A stretch of 31,020 nucleotides of DNA, from positions 1 through 31,020 of the forward strand of contig JAYMTF010000730.1 of NCBI GenBank assembly GCA_036897485.1, read 5' to 3'. The notes below the pieces were generated by a model. The model saw nothing but the letters and a program-made list of their open reading frames with translations. It was not told the origin of the DNA and made no database searches. The DNA comes from Pelargonium nanum. Lineage: Eukaryota > Streptophyta > Magnoliopsida > Geraniales > Geraniaceae. This document shows positions 8,965 through 18,801 of the stretch, piece after piece. Both the position numbers and the translations under genes were made by a program. Each line of letters begins with the position of its first letter. Positions within the stretch are counted from its first letter, which is position 1.

Positions 8965-11406
8965 TTAGTGATTTTCTTCAATGTTGACTTCAGTTTCATC
9001 TTCACATTCTAGTAGAACTTGGACCACAGTGTCCATTTTTGGCCTCTTGCTTCTATCTTCTTCAACACATGAAATTCCAATCTTGACCATTGTTATTGCC
9101 TGGTTCCTGCTAAACTTGCCTTCAAGTCTTGGATCAACTATATCTTCTATCTCTAAGTCCTCACCAGATTGAACTATACTTTTCATTTTCCTGGCAAATC
9201 TCATCAGCTCCATTTCCTGCTCCTCACCCTCTTCAACCACCCAAGTTGAGAGCCTAATTCCCTTCACCATTTCTAGAACCACAACTCCAAAACCATAAAC
9301 ATCAACTTTTGCAGTAATGGGGAGGTTCGTAAGCCACTCCGGAGCCATGTACCCTTTTGTTCCTCGAATCCTAGACAGCTCTGAGTTTGGGCTGCCTCTC
9401 TGGGACAACTTAGCTAGCCCAAAATCTGCAATTTTAGGCTCGAACTCGTCGTCTAGAAGTATATTTTCAGGCTTCACATCACAATGGAAAACCCACTCTA
9501 GACATTCATGGTGCAGGTAAGCTAAGCCCTTGGCAGTACCTAGTGCAATTTTGAACCTTTCTTTCCAGCCAAGAGAGATGCCAAAGAACAAGTGCTTGTC
9601 CAGTGACTGGTTCTTGATGTGTTCGTAAACAAGGAGTTTATGTTTTCCTTCATAACAGAAACCCCACATTCTCACAAGGTTCATGTGGTTTATCTTTCCA
9701 ATTGTGCTCACTTCTGCCCAAAACCCTTCTTCACCTTGATACACATCTCTCAACATCTTCACTGCCACCTGCCTATCATCTGACAATGTGCCTTTAAACA
9801 CAGCACCAAAAGCTCCTCTTCCTAGCTCTTCCTTGAAGTTCTTCGTCGCCTTCTTTAGCTCACCATAAGTAAACCTCCTGAACTGACTGGAGATAGCGAG
9901 ATACCCGTTTTCCACAGAAGCTGGCAAGCCATGTTTTCTGAAGAGAAACCACCAACCAGGCACTGCCAAGAGAATTTCTATAGCACCAATGGCTAAAGCA
10001 GACCATAAAAAATATGCCCAGTTCACCTTTTTATTGCTAGTGTCATACATTGAGGGATAGCCTACCATAACTTCAGCTGCACTAGACCCACACAATGGAT
10101 TGGAGCCATTGAGAAAATATGGTTCTGATGCTTCCACACTCTCAACCACTTTCAGATATATGCTACCTGGAAAGTCTGGAGAGGTGAAGCCATTAAAGAG
10201 GGCACTTTTTGTGAAGCACAGCCCCTCCCCTGTCAGCCGGTAGCTAAACCCGCTACAACGACAGTCTTCGGAGCATATCTTCCTGCAGGATTCAAAAGAA
10301 ACTGGTTGACTGAAATTGAGATCAAAGCCATAGAAGTCTGTATGTTGCAGGTGCACATATTTTAGATGCTGAGAATGTGGGTTGGAGCAACTTTGATTGA
10401 ACTTAGGCTTGCATCCTTGGTTCCAATCAGTTGAATTGGTGACCTCATAACCAGGAGGACATGAGCACTTGGGTTCAGGTGTGTAAACACAAATCCCATT
10501 TCTTCCACAAATGCCATGCACTGTGCACTGCTCTGCAAGAGCTTGCCAAGATACACTCCACAGTCCTGTTGCATTGTTGAGGCTATAGAGCCTCAGGTTT
10601 CCATCATGATCCATTGTTAGCCTTCTCTTGACCCCAAAGCCACCCATGTCAGTGGCTCTGAACTCCAACCTGTCACTTGATACAAAAGTGCCAGAATCAT
10701 ATAGAACTGCTGTCCTGCTGCTGTTATAGTTTGTTCTTCCATTTCTATACACATCAAAATCAGGATTAGGCCAGTACAAGCTCGAAATGTCCGGTCCGTC
10801 GTAGATCAGTCTCAAGACATTGTCACTGTCAAAATAGAAACTATAGTAGCCAGATGAAAAAGTACCTCTTCCTAGTGTAGATGTAAGCCTGGAGTCCTTG
10901 GTGAAGGGCTGGTTGGGAAGAAGAGTGTCTGTGGGAGAATCAAAGCTCTGCCATAGAATTTTACCATTTGGGTTTTTCAGAACAAGGTTCCCAGAGTTGA
11001 GAAGCTCTGCTCTGTCAACATCAGTGGAGGTGGTGTTGGTCTCCCAAATGACTGAACCACCCAAATCAGTGAGCACCATGGAGCCATCTGGAAGAAGAGA
11101 AACCTTTGAGCCCTTTCCACTGACTGGTCTTTCTCTATTGGCCATCCAAACAATAGTTCTGGTCTTGGAATTGGTGAACCAAATTGAGAACCAGTAAGCA
11201 TTTGCTCCCATCCCATAGAAGCCACAAGTGAAGGTGTTGTCAGGGGAGGCTAACAGGCCAGAATCATCATCATCTTCAACTGACAGAGAAGAGCCTCTGT
11301 GCAGCAAATTCTGGGGTTTTGGAGTTGCAGATGAGATAAAAATGGATAGTATGAGAAGAAGAACAAAAGTAGAACATCTTGAAGATTTAGGAGTTTGGTA
11401 TGCCAT
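8965..11406 (-). CDS. G-type lectin S-receptor-like serine/threonine kinase (SD-2/ZmPK1-like), non-RD, paralogue
   Basis: Single-exon receptor kinase of 813 aa. The start at 11406 is preferred over an upstream in-frame ATG at 11439: it begins MAYQTPKSSRC followed by a hydrophobic signal core, and a TATA box at 11441-11448 leaves the upstream ATG before any likely transcription start. Domains: signal peptide 1-28; B-lectin about 45-165; S-locus glycoprotein region about 205-315; EGF-like Cys-rich about 294-332; PAN/apple about 340-420 with paired cysteines; transmembrane 464-489; kinase about 520-800. Kinase residues: glycine loop GRGAFGAVFKG, K550, E565, HCDVKPEN (641-648, Cys in place of the HRD Arg), DFGLAK (661-666), APEW (688-691). 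An aspartate run (45-48) precedes the lectin domain. Many extracellular N-glycosylation sites are present. It is clearly related to, but well diverged from, its convergent neighbour, suggesting an old inverted duplication. Ligand unknown. Confidence 0.94.
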   Translation of the reverse strand: MAYQTPKSSRCSTFVLLLILSIFISSATPKPQNLLHRGSSLSVEDDDDSGLLASPDNTFTCGFYGMGANAYWFSIWFTNSKTRTIVWMANRERPVSGKGSKVSLLPDGSMVLTDLGGSVIWETNTTSTDVDRAELLNSGNLVLKNPNGKILWQSFDSPTDTLLPNQPFTKDSRLTSTLGRGTFSSGYYSFYFDSDNVLRLIYDGPDISSLYWPNPDFDVYRNGRTNYNSSRTAVLYDSGTFVSSDRLEFRATDMGGFGVKRRLTMDHDGNLRLYSLNNATGLWSVSWQALAEQCTVHGICGRNGICVYTPEPKCSCPPGYEVTNSTDWNQGCKPKFNQSCSNPHSQHLKYVHLQHTDFYGFDLNFSQPVSFESCRKICSEDCRCSGFSYRLTGEGLCFTKSALFNGFTSPDFPGSIYLKVVESVEASEPYFLNGSNPLCGSSAAEVMVGYPSMYDTSNKKVNWAYFLWSALAIGAIEILLAVPGWWFLFRKHGLPASVENGYLAISSQFRRFTYGELKKATKNFKEELGRGAFGAVFKGTLSDDRQVAVKMLRDVYQGEEGFWAEVSTIGKINHMNLVRMWGFCYEGKHKLLVYEHIKNQSLDKHLFFGISLGWKERFKIALGTAKGLAYLHHECLEWVFHCDVKPENILLDDEFEPKIADFGLAKLSQRGSPNSELSRIRGTKGYMAPEWLTNLPITAKVDVYGFGVVVLEMVKGIRLSTWVVEEGEEQEMELMRFARKMKSIVQSGEDLEIEDIVDPRLEGKFSRNQAITMVKIGISCVEEDRSKRPKMDTVVQVLLECEDETEVNIEENH

Positions 11407-11440
11407 TTTGCTGTGAATCTTGATTCTTAGTTGAATCACT

Positions 11441-11448
11441 TATATATA
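11441..11448 (-). promoter_or_regulatory. TATA box of the minus-strand receptor kinase
   Basis: TATATATA followed in the minus direction by AGTG, about 35 bp before the ATG at 11406. At usual spacing, transcription would start near 11417, giving a leader of only about ten bases. A more distal, longer leader cannot be excluded. Confidence 0.45.
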
Positions 11449-11449
11449 G

Positions 11450-12493
11450 GGTCACCCAGAGGAAATGTTGAAGCTTCTGGTAATTGTGAAACTATGTACA
11501 TAACCACTAGGAGACCCACTCAAGATTCAAGAATGAATGTCTTTTTGTTTTTGTTTTTTGTGTTCTGTTTTCTTTCTTGTATTGCACGCTATTTTGAATT
11601 CAAATATCTTTTTCATGACCCCTACGCCCACGGCAGAAGTCAGTGCTCTCTATTTGTCTGTCATTGTAGTTGAAATAAGTGTTTACTGTATTTCTTTACA
11701 TTAATTTATCAACTTATTTTAAAGCCAAATATAGGAATATTATTTCATTTTCTTGTAATAAGTGATAACTACTTTTGTTGCACCAAAATTAATGTCTATT
11801 ATATGAAATTTTGTGGATGTTGTGCTCTTCTTGTATGTTTGAGTATTGGGGCACTTAATTTATCAAGAATGCTTCATCTTCTTTTTCTGTTTATAAAACT
11901 GAAAAGAAAATTTCTGCTACACAATCAAAATGGTTGAGCAGCAAGCAGTAAAGACTATAGAGCATTCTTCACTCCAAGACTTTTTCTTTGTTTCTCATCC
12001 ACAAAGGACCAAGTGACCAAGTTTGATTGGTATAGTATTCTTACAGATTTGTAGTTCTCAATAGTCATATTGTATTTGTACACTATATTTGGGTATTCAA
12101 ACATGGACCACTTTCAAGTTCCAACCAAGAAGGAAAGGCACCAATCACTTGTGGCTGCAACTCTTTTGCTATCATTTTGGTGGCCAATCATGACCAGCCA
12201 AGTCTCATATTACCTCCCATTTCATTTTCAGAGTCTCAAAACTCCCAAAAAAAAAATCCAACATGTGGTTAGTTGGTATTTCATTTGAAGATAATTGTGC
12301 CAGTAAATATAATGTGTATGAAGCAAAGATATTTGAGGCTCAGATGAAAACTATTGATAATTTTAGCTTCTAGTCTCAGCCACCACATATTTTTCATCTT
12401 GTGAATCTTGAACTATATATGGTGATTACAGTTCACAAGCTTCTGTGATGCACCAGCAAGTACATATCTTGGCAGTGGTAACTTGATAGTAAG
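11450..12493. other. Intergenic spacer between receptor kinase and dynein light chain
   Basis: About 1 kb of AT-rich DNA holding the promoter of the minus-strand receptor kinase on the left and that of the plus-strand dynein light chain on the right. No supported gene, tRNA or clear transposon end is seen. Confidence 0.5.
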
Positions 12494-13466
12494 ATGTTGG
12501 AGGGGAAAGCAGTGGTGCGCGATTCGGACATGACAGAGGAGATGCAGGGTCATGTCTTGGAGTTAGCTTACCAGGCTCTTGATCTACATGAAGCTTCTGA
12601 TTGCCAATCCATCGCCCGTTACATAAAACAGGTATGCTTTTACTCAGAATATTCTCCTTGCAGTATAAATCAATTTATATTCAGTCACTCCTTTATTTTC
12701 AGTATCTTTGCATCAAATAATAGAGATGTATAATAATACTTAGTGCAACAACCTCTTCAGCAAAGCAAAAAACAAAGGTGATGGTGAAAATCTTAGGGAT
12801 CTCTGTTTGCTGATGTGAAAAGAAAACCGCGCCCCACGCAGGGGATGAGGAATAAGAATTTTGGGAATCATGTAACAAGTGGTGTGCTAAAGAGTTCAAT
12901 TTTCCATTAAGCTTAGCCTTTTCCTTTTGGGGTCAAGGAGGGGTCAAGAAAAAGCAAAATAGATAAGCCCAAATATCCCAATTAGGTTTGAACGAGAACC
13001 GAACAATCTTTGTTACAAATAGCATATTCACCTTGTTTTTTTGCATTTTGAGATGATTGAACAAAGCTTTGAAGTTGGAATAAGCTGCTTTTATGTCATT
13101 TTTCTGCTTCCTCAGTTATGTTAAATAATAGTCTGATATGCTAAGCATGAAAAATGTTATGCGGCTTCTCCTTTTAGTATTTACTATTTGGCAAAGTGCC
13201 ATTGATCATGTTTTGTATTTGAATCCATGAACTGACAAAACTTGCTACTTGCTACACAGAATTTTGATGGAACATATGGACCAGCATGGCACTGTGTGGT
13301 AGGCAAGAACTTCGGATCATGCATTACACATTTGAGTGGAAGTTTTATTTTCTTCAGCGTCGATATGATGGAGTTTCTCATCTTCAAAGACAGTCAGGAC
13401 TTCAGCAAAAGCAAGGATGAGGCTATCGGCGTGCTGCAGCAGCAGGACATAAAGAGTGATTCGTAA
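12494..13466 (+). CDS. LC8-type dynein light chain (DYNLL-like)
   Basis: Two exons, 12494-12631 and 13260-13466, join in phase 0 to 114 aa, starting MLEGKAVVRDSDM. The LC8 fold signature is clear: an N-terminal strand and two helices (MTEEMQGHVLELA..., ARYIKQ), then NFDGTYGPAWHCVVGKNFGS and the FIFFSVDMMEFLIFKDS strands. Flowering plants lack dynein motors. LC8 is known as a dimeric hub that binds short linear motifs in many partners, so a hub role at nuclear pores, cytoskeleton or scaffolds is likelier than motor transport. Canonical LC8 stops at about 89-93 residues, just after the last strand. Here about 24 polar, Lys/Gln/Ser-rich residues follow. The family is sure; the partner is unknown. 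Confidence 0.9.
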
Positions 13467-14555
13467 GATTGATCAATACTTTTACATGAAAAAACTTAGT
13501 TCCTGCAAGAGTTGGAGATGATGAGTGCTATTTATTGATGTATTCTAAGCATGTCTCTGATTCAGAAGACCAATAAATAGCTTGATGTGTAGCAGAAAAA
13601 AAAAAGGAGTTTAGTAGTATCCTCAAAAAGTTAAGCTCCAATAGCATTTGCCTTGCATTGCTGGTAAGGATGAGGTAATCTGCATCCCAAGGACTAGAAA
13701 CTGCAATAATCAAATATGCAGACCTAAACCTCAGGATGCAGATTACCCGATCCTAACGCAATATTGTCGACTTGACTCAGATTAATGCATATATTCATAG
13801 AGAAGAAGAGGAGAAAGTAGCAAAATGCTTGCAGGTTTGTGGCAAGAAGAGGTTGAGTTGAGGTCCATATTCATGGGGACATGAGATTTTATAATGGCGC
13901 GTAAAGTGAACATGATTTATTCTCTAAAATAGAGGTTTTATGTAAATTTAAAGGCATAGGTGCATATAGTATAAAGCCATGATAATTTGATAAGGTGCTC
14001 TTAGTTTAGAATCATGAATGGATTCTGTTCTTTGCTAGCCAATGATAGGGAATGGATTTTTCCCTTTCCATAGAAAATGATGGTTCTTTCTTGACTGCTT
14101 TTTGGACATGCTAAGCTGTACAAGATTTTCTCTAGTTTTGCAAGACTCAAAATATCCAAGAAATGATCTTTCTTGAATAATAGCCAAGGGTTCAGTGTGC
14201 TTGAAGCTTACCACTGCAATTCAAGAATCCTAAACTTTAGGATAACACACTGTTCTTGTCTGATTCTTTAGCTCTCTCTTAACAAAGATGATGATGAATC
14301 AAAAAGGACAATGTGGCACATTTGAATGATCTGATCTGATTTGAGTGTCTCCATCTTCTTTTAATTTTACTGATATTAGTATTGTATTCTATGCTATGCT
14401 ATTCTATTACCTATTCTTGGGTATTGAAAGAGGCACCTCATCAATCATCATAGTGGGTGGGTGTTTGGTTGAAAGGAATTGGAGGTATATCTGTAGAATA
14501 GTTCTGGAGCCAAGAACTCAATGATTGCTCTATCATACAATATACTGGGCACCAG
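13467..14555. other. 3' flank of dynein light chain and spacer
   Basis: AT-rich non-coding DNA. It should hold the dynein light chain 3' UTR at its left. No ORF with recognisable content, no RNA gene and no convincing repeat was found. Confidence 0.4.
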
Positions 14556-14870
14556 GTATCATCAGAACAATTAGTTTAAGGTGTTTGCTCCTCAAGAAGT
14601 CTCAGGTTCGAGGGATGTTGCCCTGTGTCACCTCTGACAATCAAATCAAACAACTGGAGATGAGATTCTAGAGAGAATTTCTAGTTTAGCAATTTGAATG
14701 TGCATACTTTTAGTGGAGTTTGGTGGGGGTATTTACATTTGCGCGGGGGACAACCTTCCATTAGTCGTGGGACTTTCGCCGCCTCTGATCGGGCACGAAC
14801 CTTTGGTCCTACTGACCCGAACCCTTTGGCCTACAGCCGGATGTGTGGGATGTCTTGATGGTCTTGTCAC
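14556..14870 (+). mobile_element. tRNA-derived SINE, longer copy with GC-rich body
   Basis: The head 14575-14612 ends in a B box GGTTCGAG (14605-14612) and matches the copy near 5903-5940. A shared TTTCTAGTTT segment follows at 14678. After this comes a markedly GC-rich body (about 14740-14865, containing GCGCGGGGGACAACC and ACTTTCGCCGCC) in an AT-rich neighbourhood. I read head plus body as one SINE on the plus strand. The body could instead be a separate insertion. The 5' and 3' borders are approximate and no target duplication was identified. Confidence 0.45.
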
Positions 14871-15605
14871 ATCAAAAGGTGATAATTGGTATGCAAAAAC
14901 CATGTCATTGTCACAAAGATGCCACCGATGAGCAAAAGGGGCCAAAATCAAGCACAATTGACAACCATCAATGTGAAGACATGAATGCAGCAAAAACGGA
15001 TGGTCCGTAAAAATGTATCAGATATTTTCAATCTAGGAGGTGACTAAATCTGTTTCCTGTTTTTGCATGCTAACCTCTCCCACTAAGGCAATTTGCAATA
15101 ATAGAATATATGCCATAGCTGCTCCAGCAAGCATATCCATGACTTGCTCACAATTTTGTGTAACATAAACTGTAGAATTGTTCTCTAGCCATTCTCGTAT
15201 AAAATTATACAAAATAAAAACAATGAAAGTAAGATCCATCTCTAATCAACTTCTTTTATATTACTACATGAAAGATTGAAACAATTGATGGCAGAACACA
15301 GGAAACAATCACATGGTTTGAGATATAATTAGTTTTGTTCATGACACAGGAAGATTCAGAGTGCCATAGAAGAACAAAACTGCAGTGATGACCCCAAGGA
15401 CTCCTAACACCTCTGAAAGGTTTGCACCTATACACAAAAATGGGGGTCTAATGGAAGCATCTAACAAAACTAACCATGTATTTTCTCCACTGGAAGAACA
15501 TTTCTTTTACACCCTATCTAGTATATGTAAGTAAGTAACTAACACATTTTCTTGACACACTTAACCCATATCAAGTGCAGAAAATGAGAAAATGAGATGT
15601 GGCAA
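14871..15605. other. Spacer and 3' flank of the mitochondrial carrier
   Basis: AT-rich non-coding DNA. The right part should be the 3' UTR of the minus-strand carrier gene. The ORFs here lack any recognisable family. Confidence 0.4.
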
Positions 15606-18600
15606 TTAACTGTTGGGCCGCAGAAGGATCTTTAGTGCTTCATAAGTCATGAAGACAATGCCAACACCAGGAACAACCTTGTAGTATTCTGGCAAAATCC
15701 CTCTATACAAGCCACGGAGCCCTTCAGTCTGGATTATGCGCCCAAATGTCCCGAACAGTCCAGTGTTATAGACACGGGCTCGACCACCAACCCCTTCCAG
15801 CTGCATCCTTCGCCTCACAAGATCCAGAGGAAATGTTGCTGAAAATTGAAAAGCATGTAAGATTTGTAAGACAGATTCAGTAAACAAGACCCATCAATAA
15901 TTAACATGATATGATATTAAGATTATTCAATTATAACTTGCCAACATTGTTCACTACATTACACTTCAAGCAATATTAGTTCACCCTAGTACTTCAACTT
16001 AAGAAAGCAGTACTGAATCTGGATAACTAGCATGACATGCACAGAAGCACTGGGATTCAACCGCAGTAGCAGATATTAAAACCTGCGTAACGGCAGATAA
16101 CATGTCATACTTAGCAAATTAGAAGGGCAAGCAGCTATTTGGACTACACAAATCACTCACCAGTTGATGATGCAAAGCCTGAGAGACTGCCACTTGCAAG
16201 ACTGATCATGACAGGGGAATCATTGGGCCTGATGCAAAATAATAAGTTACAAATAATATTACAAGTAAAGAAAGTAATATAATAAACAGAACTCAGCAAC
16301 TTCGCATATTATATGCCTCTTCTTGAATCTATTGTTGGAGCATTACCTTTTAGACTGCCAATAAGTTCTCAAAGAATCATAAACTGAAAAGCTTATTGCT
16401 AGACTTGGTCCAACGCCCTGCACGAAAAGAAAGTATAGATTGTAATTGAAGTAATTATCAAGGAATAAAGAGTAATAGGAGCATAAAGTTTAAATAATAA
16501 TTTCAGTAAATATCAAGAAATAAAGAATAATAGAAGCATGGCAGGACGGGACCATACCAATAACGTTGCTCCAAGTCCTTTATACAAACCAAAGAACCCC
16601 TCATCTCTGATAATGGTATGAAATGCATGCCAAACCCCTCTGTAGTATATTGCATTTCTCTGCAAAATTCAGAATGAATTTCATTTCAAATAACACAAAA
16701 GGTCCAAATACAACATAGAAAGAAAAAACCATTCCTGCAACCAAATTAAATAGAATATGAATTCTTCCCTTTTGTGCGTAATAAATTCTCCACGGAAAAT
16801 AAAAAGTAATGAGAAATATCTTAAGCATAACTCAACTCACCCAATGCATAATAATGTACCTGCGCTGCAAGCCGTGTCCTCACAAGATCCAAAGGGTATG
16901 TGGCAGAGGCTGCTGTTATTCCTGCCAACCCACCACCTACAAAATGTACACCAAGATCTGCACTTGCATTTCCCCTAAAATTTTCTCCAAGCTTTGTTTG
17001 AAAAAACTGCAGAACATGAAAAAGGGAAACGGAGTTAATGAGTTGTGTGTGTAGCAAAATATCGCTGTCTTTAGATGACAATAAGAATCAGTCAAAGAAT
17101 ATCTGCACAAACCTTTTTGTAGCGTTCATAAGCATAGAAGTTGACAGCAGAATATGGAAGACGATGAGCAACAGTGACCAAATTCCCTTTCCAGAATGCT
17201 CTATAACCTTCTTCATTAATGACACGTGAAGCTTCATGCCATATGCTAGCCTTTCTCAATACTGCTGCTTCAGAGTGCATACCTTGTATCTAAAATGATG
17301 AAATGGCATTAAATAGTTGACAAGTAAAAAGGCTATCTTTTCTCAACACTGCAACTTCATAGTGCATACACTGTACATAAATCACGACCCCAATGACCTC
17401 AAGTCACAAAAAGTCTTCTCTTCAAAACAAGAAGATTAGACAGGGACCTTTGTTACACAAAACTTAGAATAAAATAAATTCTAGGGGAGATAATTTTCTC
17501 TGTTTGGGAAGAATGGCCAAAACCATAGCATTAAACTCAAAATCCAATGACAGACCTATTCCATTTAAGTGTCGATTAGCATGTTAGCCCACCAACTCTA
17601 TTTTGAACTGTCAATGCTAACCACCTCTTCCTTTCTTTTTTACCTTATTCTTTTAATGGGCATCACAACTGTTCCTGACTAAAAAAAATAGAGATATTGG
17701 AAAGATAGTAATGGGCCTATTGGTAGGAATGCATAATATAACTCGAGAGCAAGGTTGTCTTTTTGTTACATGGAAGGGTGACCCACCCTCTAGCCTTAAA
17801 CCCATAATCCAATGACATTTGTGTGCTATAAAAGCGAGATTTCCTAGCTACCCCGAAGCATTTTAATGAGTGTTTCTGCGAGGCATCTGATTATTGTAGT
17901 AGACATGCATCTAAACTTCTTTGTGGCCAACTCCAATATGACAAGATAATTATTTCAGGAGTAATTTCTGGTATCCATTTTCACTAGCCTTCGTTGAAAA
18001 ATAATCTTTCATACCTTATAAGTTATATCTTACTCCTGTTATGATCACTAAAAAGAAATAAACCAACCAACCTATACATATTCCGGAAAAAAGTTACAAC
18101 TTGCAACTATCACGATAAATGTGTTCCCAATGACTGTTACCAAGATACACTAAGAGATGCCCCATAGCCACCCTCCAGTAAATTACATAAAAAAATAAGT
18201 GACAAATGGAATTACCAAGAATATCCCAAAGAGATTGTTATAACAAAAGCAAATGAGTATAATGGATTGTATGGAGCCAGATGAGGTAGCTATTAAGAAA
18301 AACTAAGGTTTAGAGACTATGGAAAAGTGGAAAACAATTTGTGGTTACTAACTTATACCACCAAAACTGCATATCTGAAAAGAAAACTATCTAATAAAAA
18401 AATCTCATACTTTTCAATCATAATTCTCCTAGCCTTTGTTTACAGTTTACACAAACTTGACAATTTTCTTATTGGAACAGAGTTAACACTCAAATTTTGA
18501 ACATAATGGCAAATATTAAACCATCCTCTTCCCAAAAATGAGCCAAGTAAAAACACACCTGGAAGAGGATGGTGAGGCGGGCTAGAGGCGCCGTGCAGGT

Positions 18601-18801
18601 CTTGCTAAAAGCTCCGGCGATACCGCCGGAGAGGAGCTGGGGCAAGGTTCCGAGATCCGATTTCTGATTGAGCGACCCCTTGGATTGGCTGTGCTGTTGC
18701 AAGAACTTCCTGGCAGTGGCATCTTGAGCAGAACTGAGAGCTCTCTGACCTCCTTCAACCACCACGCGGTCCACGCCACCAACTCGAGCATCCATTTGCA
18801 T
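15606..18801 (-). CDS. Mitochondrial substrate carrier family protein (SLC25-type, plant 'carrier B' group)
   Basis: Seven exons in transcription order: 18801-18559, 17289-17113, 17006-16860, 16659-16558, 16417-16347, 16228-16161 and 15838-15606. They join in frame to 346 aa, starting MQMDARVGGVDRVVV. The protein has the SLC25 three-repeat plan: LSGGIAGAFSKTCTAPLARLTILFQ near residues 57-81, FVGGGLAGITAASATYPLDLVRTRL near 162-186 and the third repeat with FPLDLVRRRMQLEG near 272-285. Repeats two and three keep the carrier signature PxD/ExxK/R. Repeat one reads PLARLT, where the acidic residue is Ala. Further carrier marks are GFFGLYKGLGATLL and GLRGLYRGILPEYYK. The N-terminal 50 residues are polar. 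Carriers of this family exchange nucleotides, cofactors or metabolites across the inner mitochondrial membrane. Related families carry CoA or adenine nucleotides, but the substrate cannot be read here. An ORF extends upstream of 18801 but is hydrophobic UTR-like sequence. Confidence 0.92.
17331..17383 (-). pseudogene. Decayed partial duplicate of carrier exon 2 inside intron 1
   Basis: This stretch resembles the start of exon 2 (17244-17296) over about 53 bp at roughly 75-80% by eye, with an 87-bp offset. Read on the minus strand it encodes MHYEVAVLRKDS beside the genuine MHSEAAVLRKAS. It lacks the rest of the exon and a donor site, and reading on meets an in-frame stop just before the true exon. 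It is therefore a partial tandem duplication, probably neutral, unless its CAG at 17371-17373 is used as a decoy acceptor. Confidence 0.55.

Noticed and set aside
14698..14993. Overlapping ORFs on both strands in the GC-rich segment near 14700-14990
   Set aside because: They arise from GC-rich SINE-body composition with few stops. No protein motif and no splice structure.
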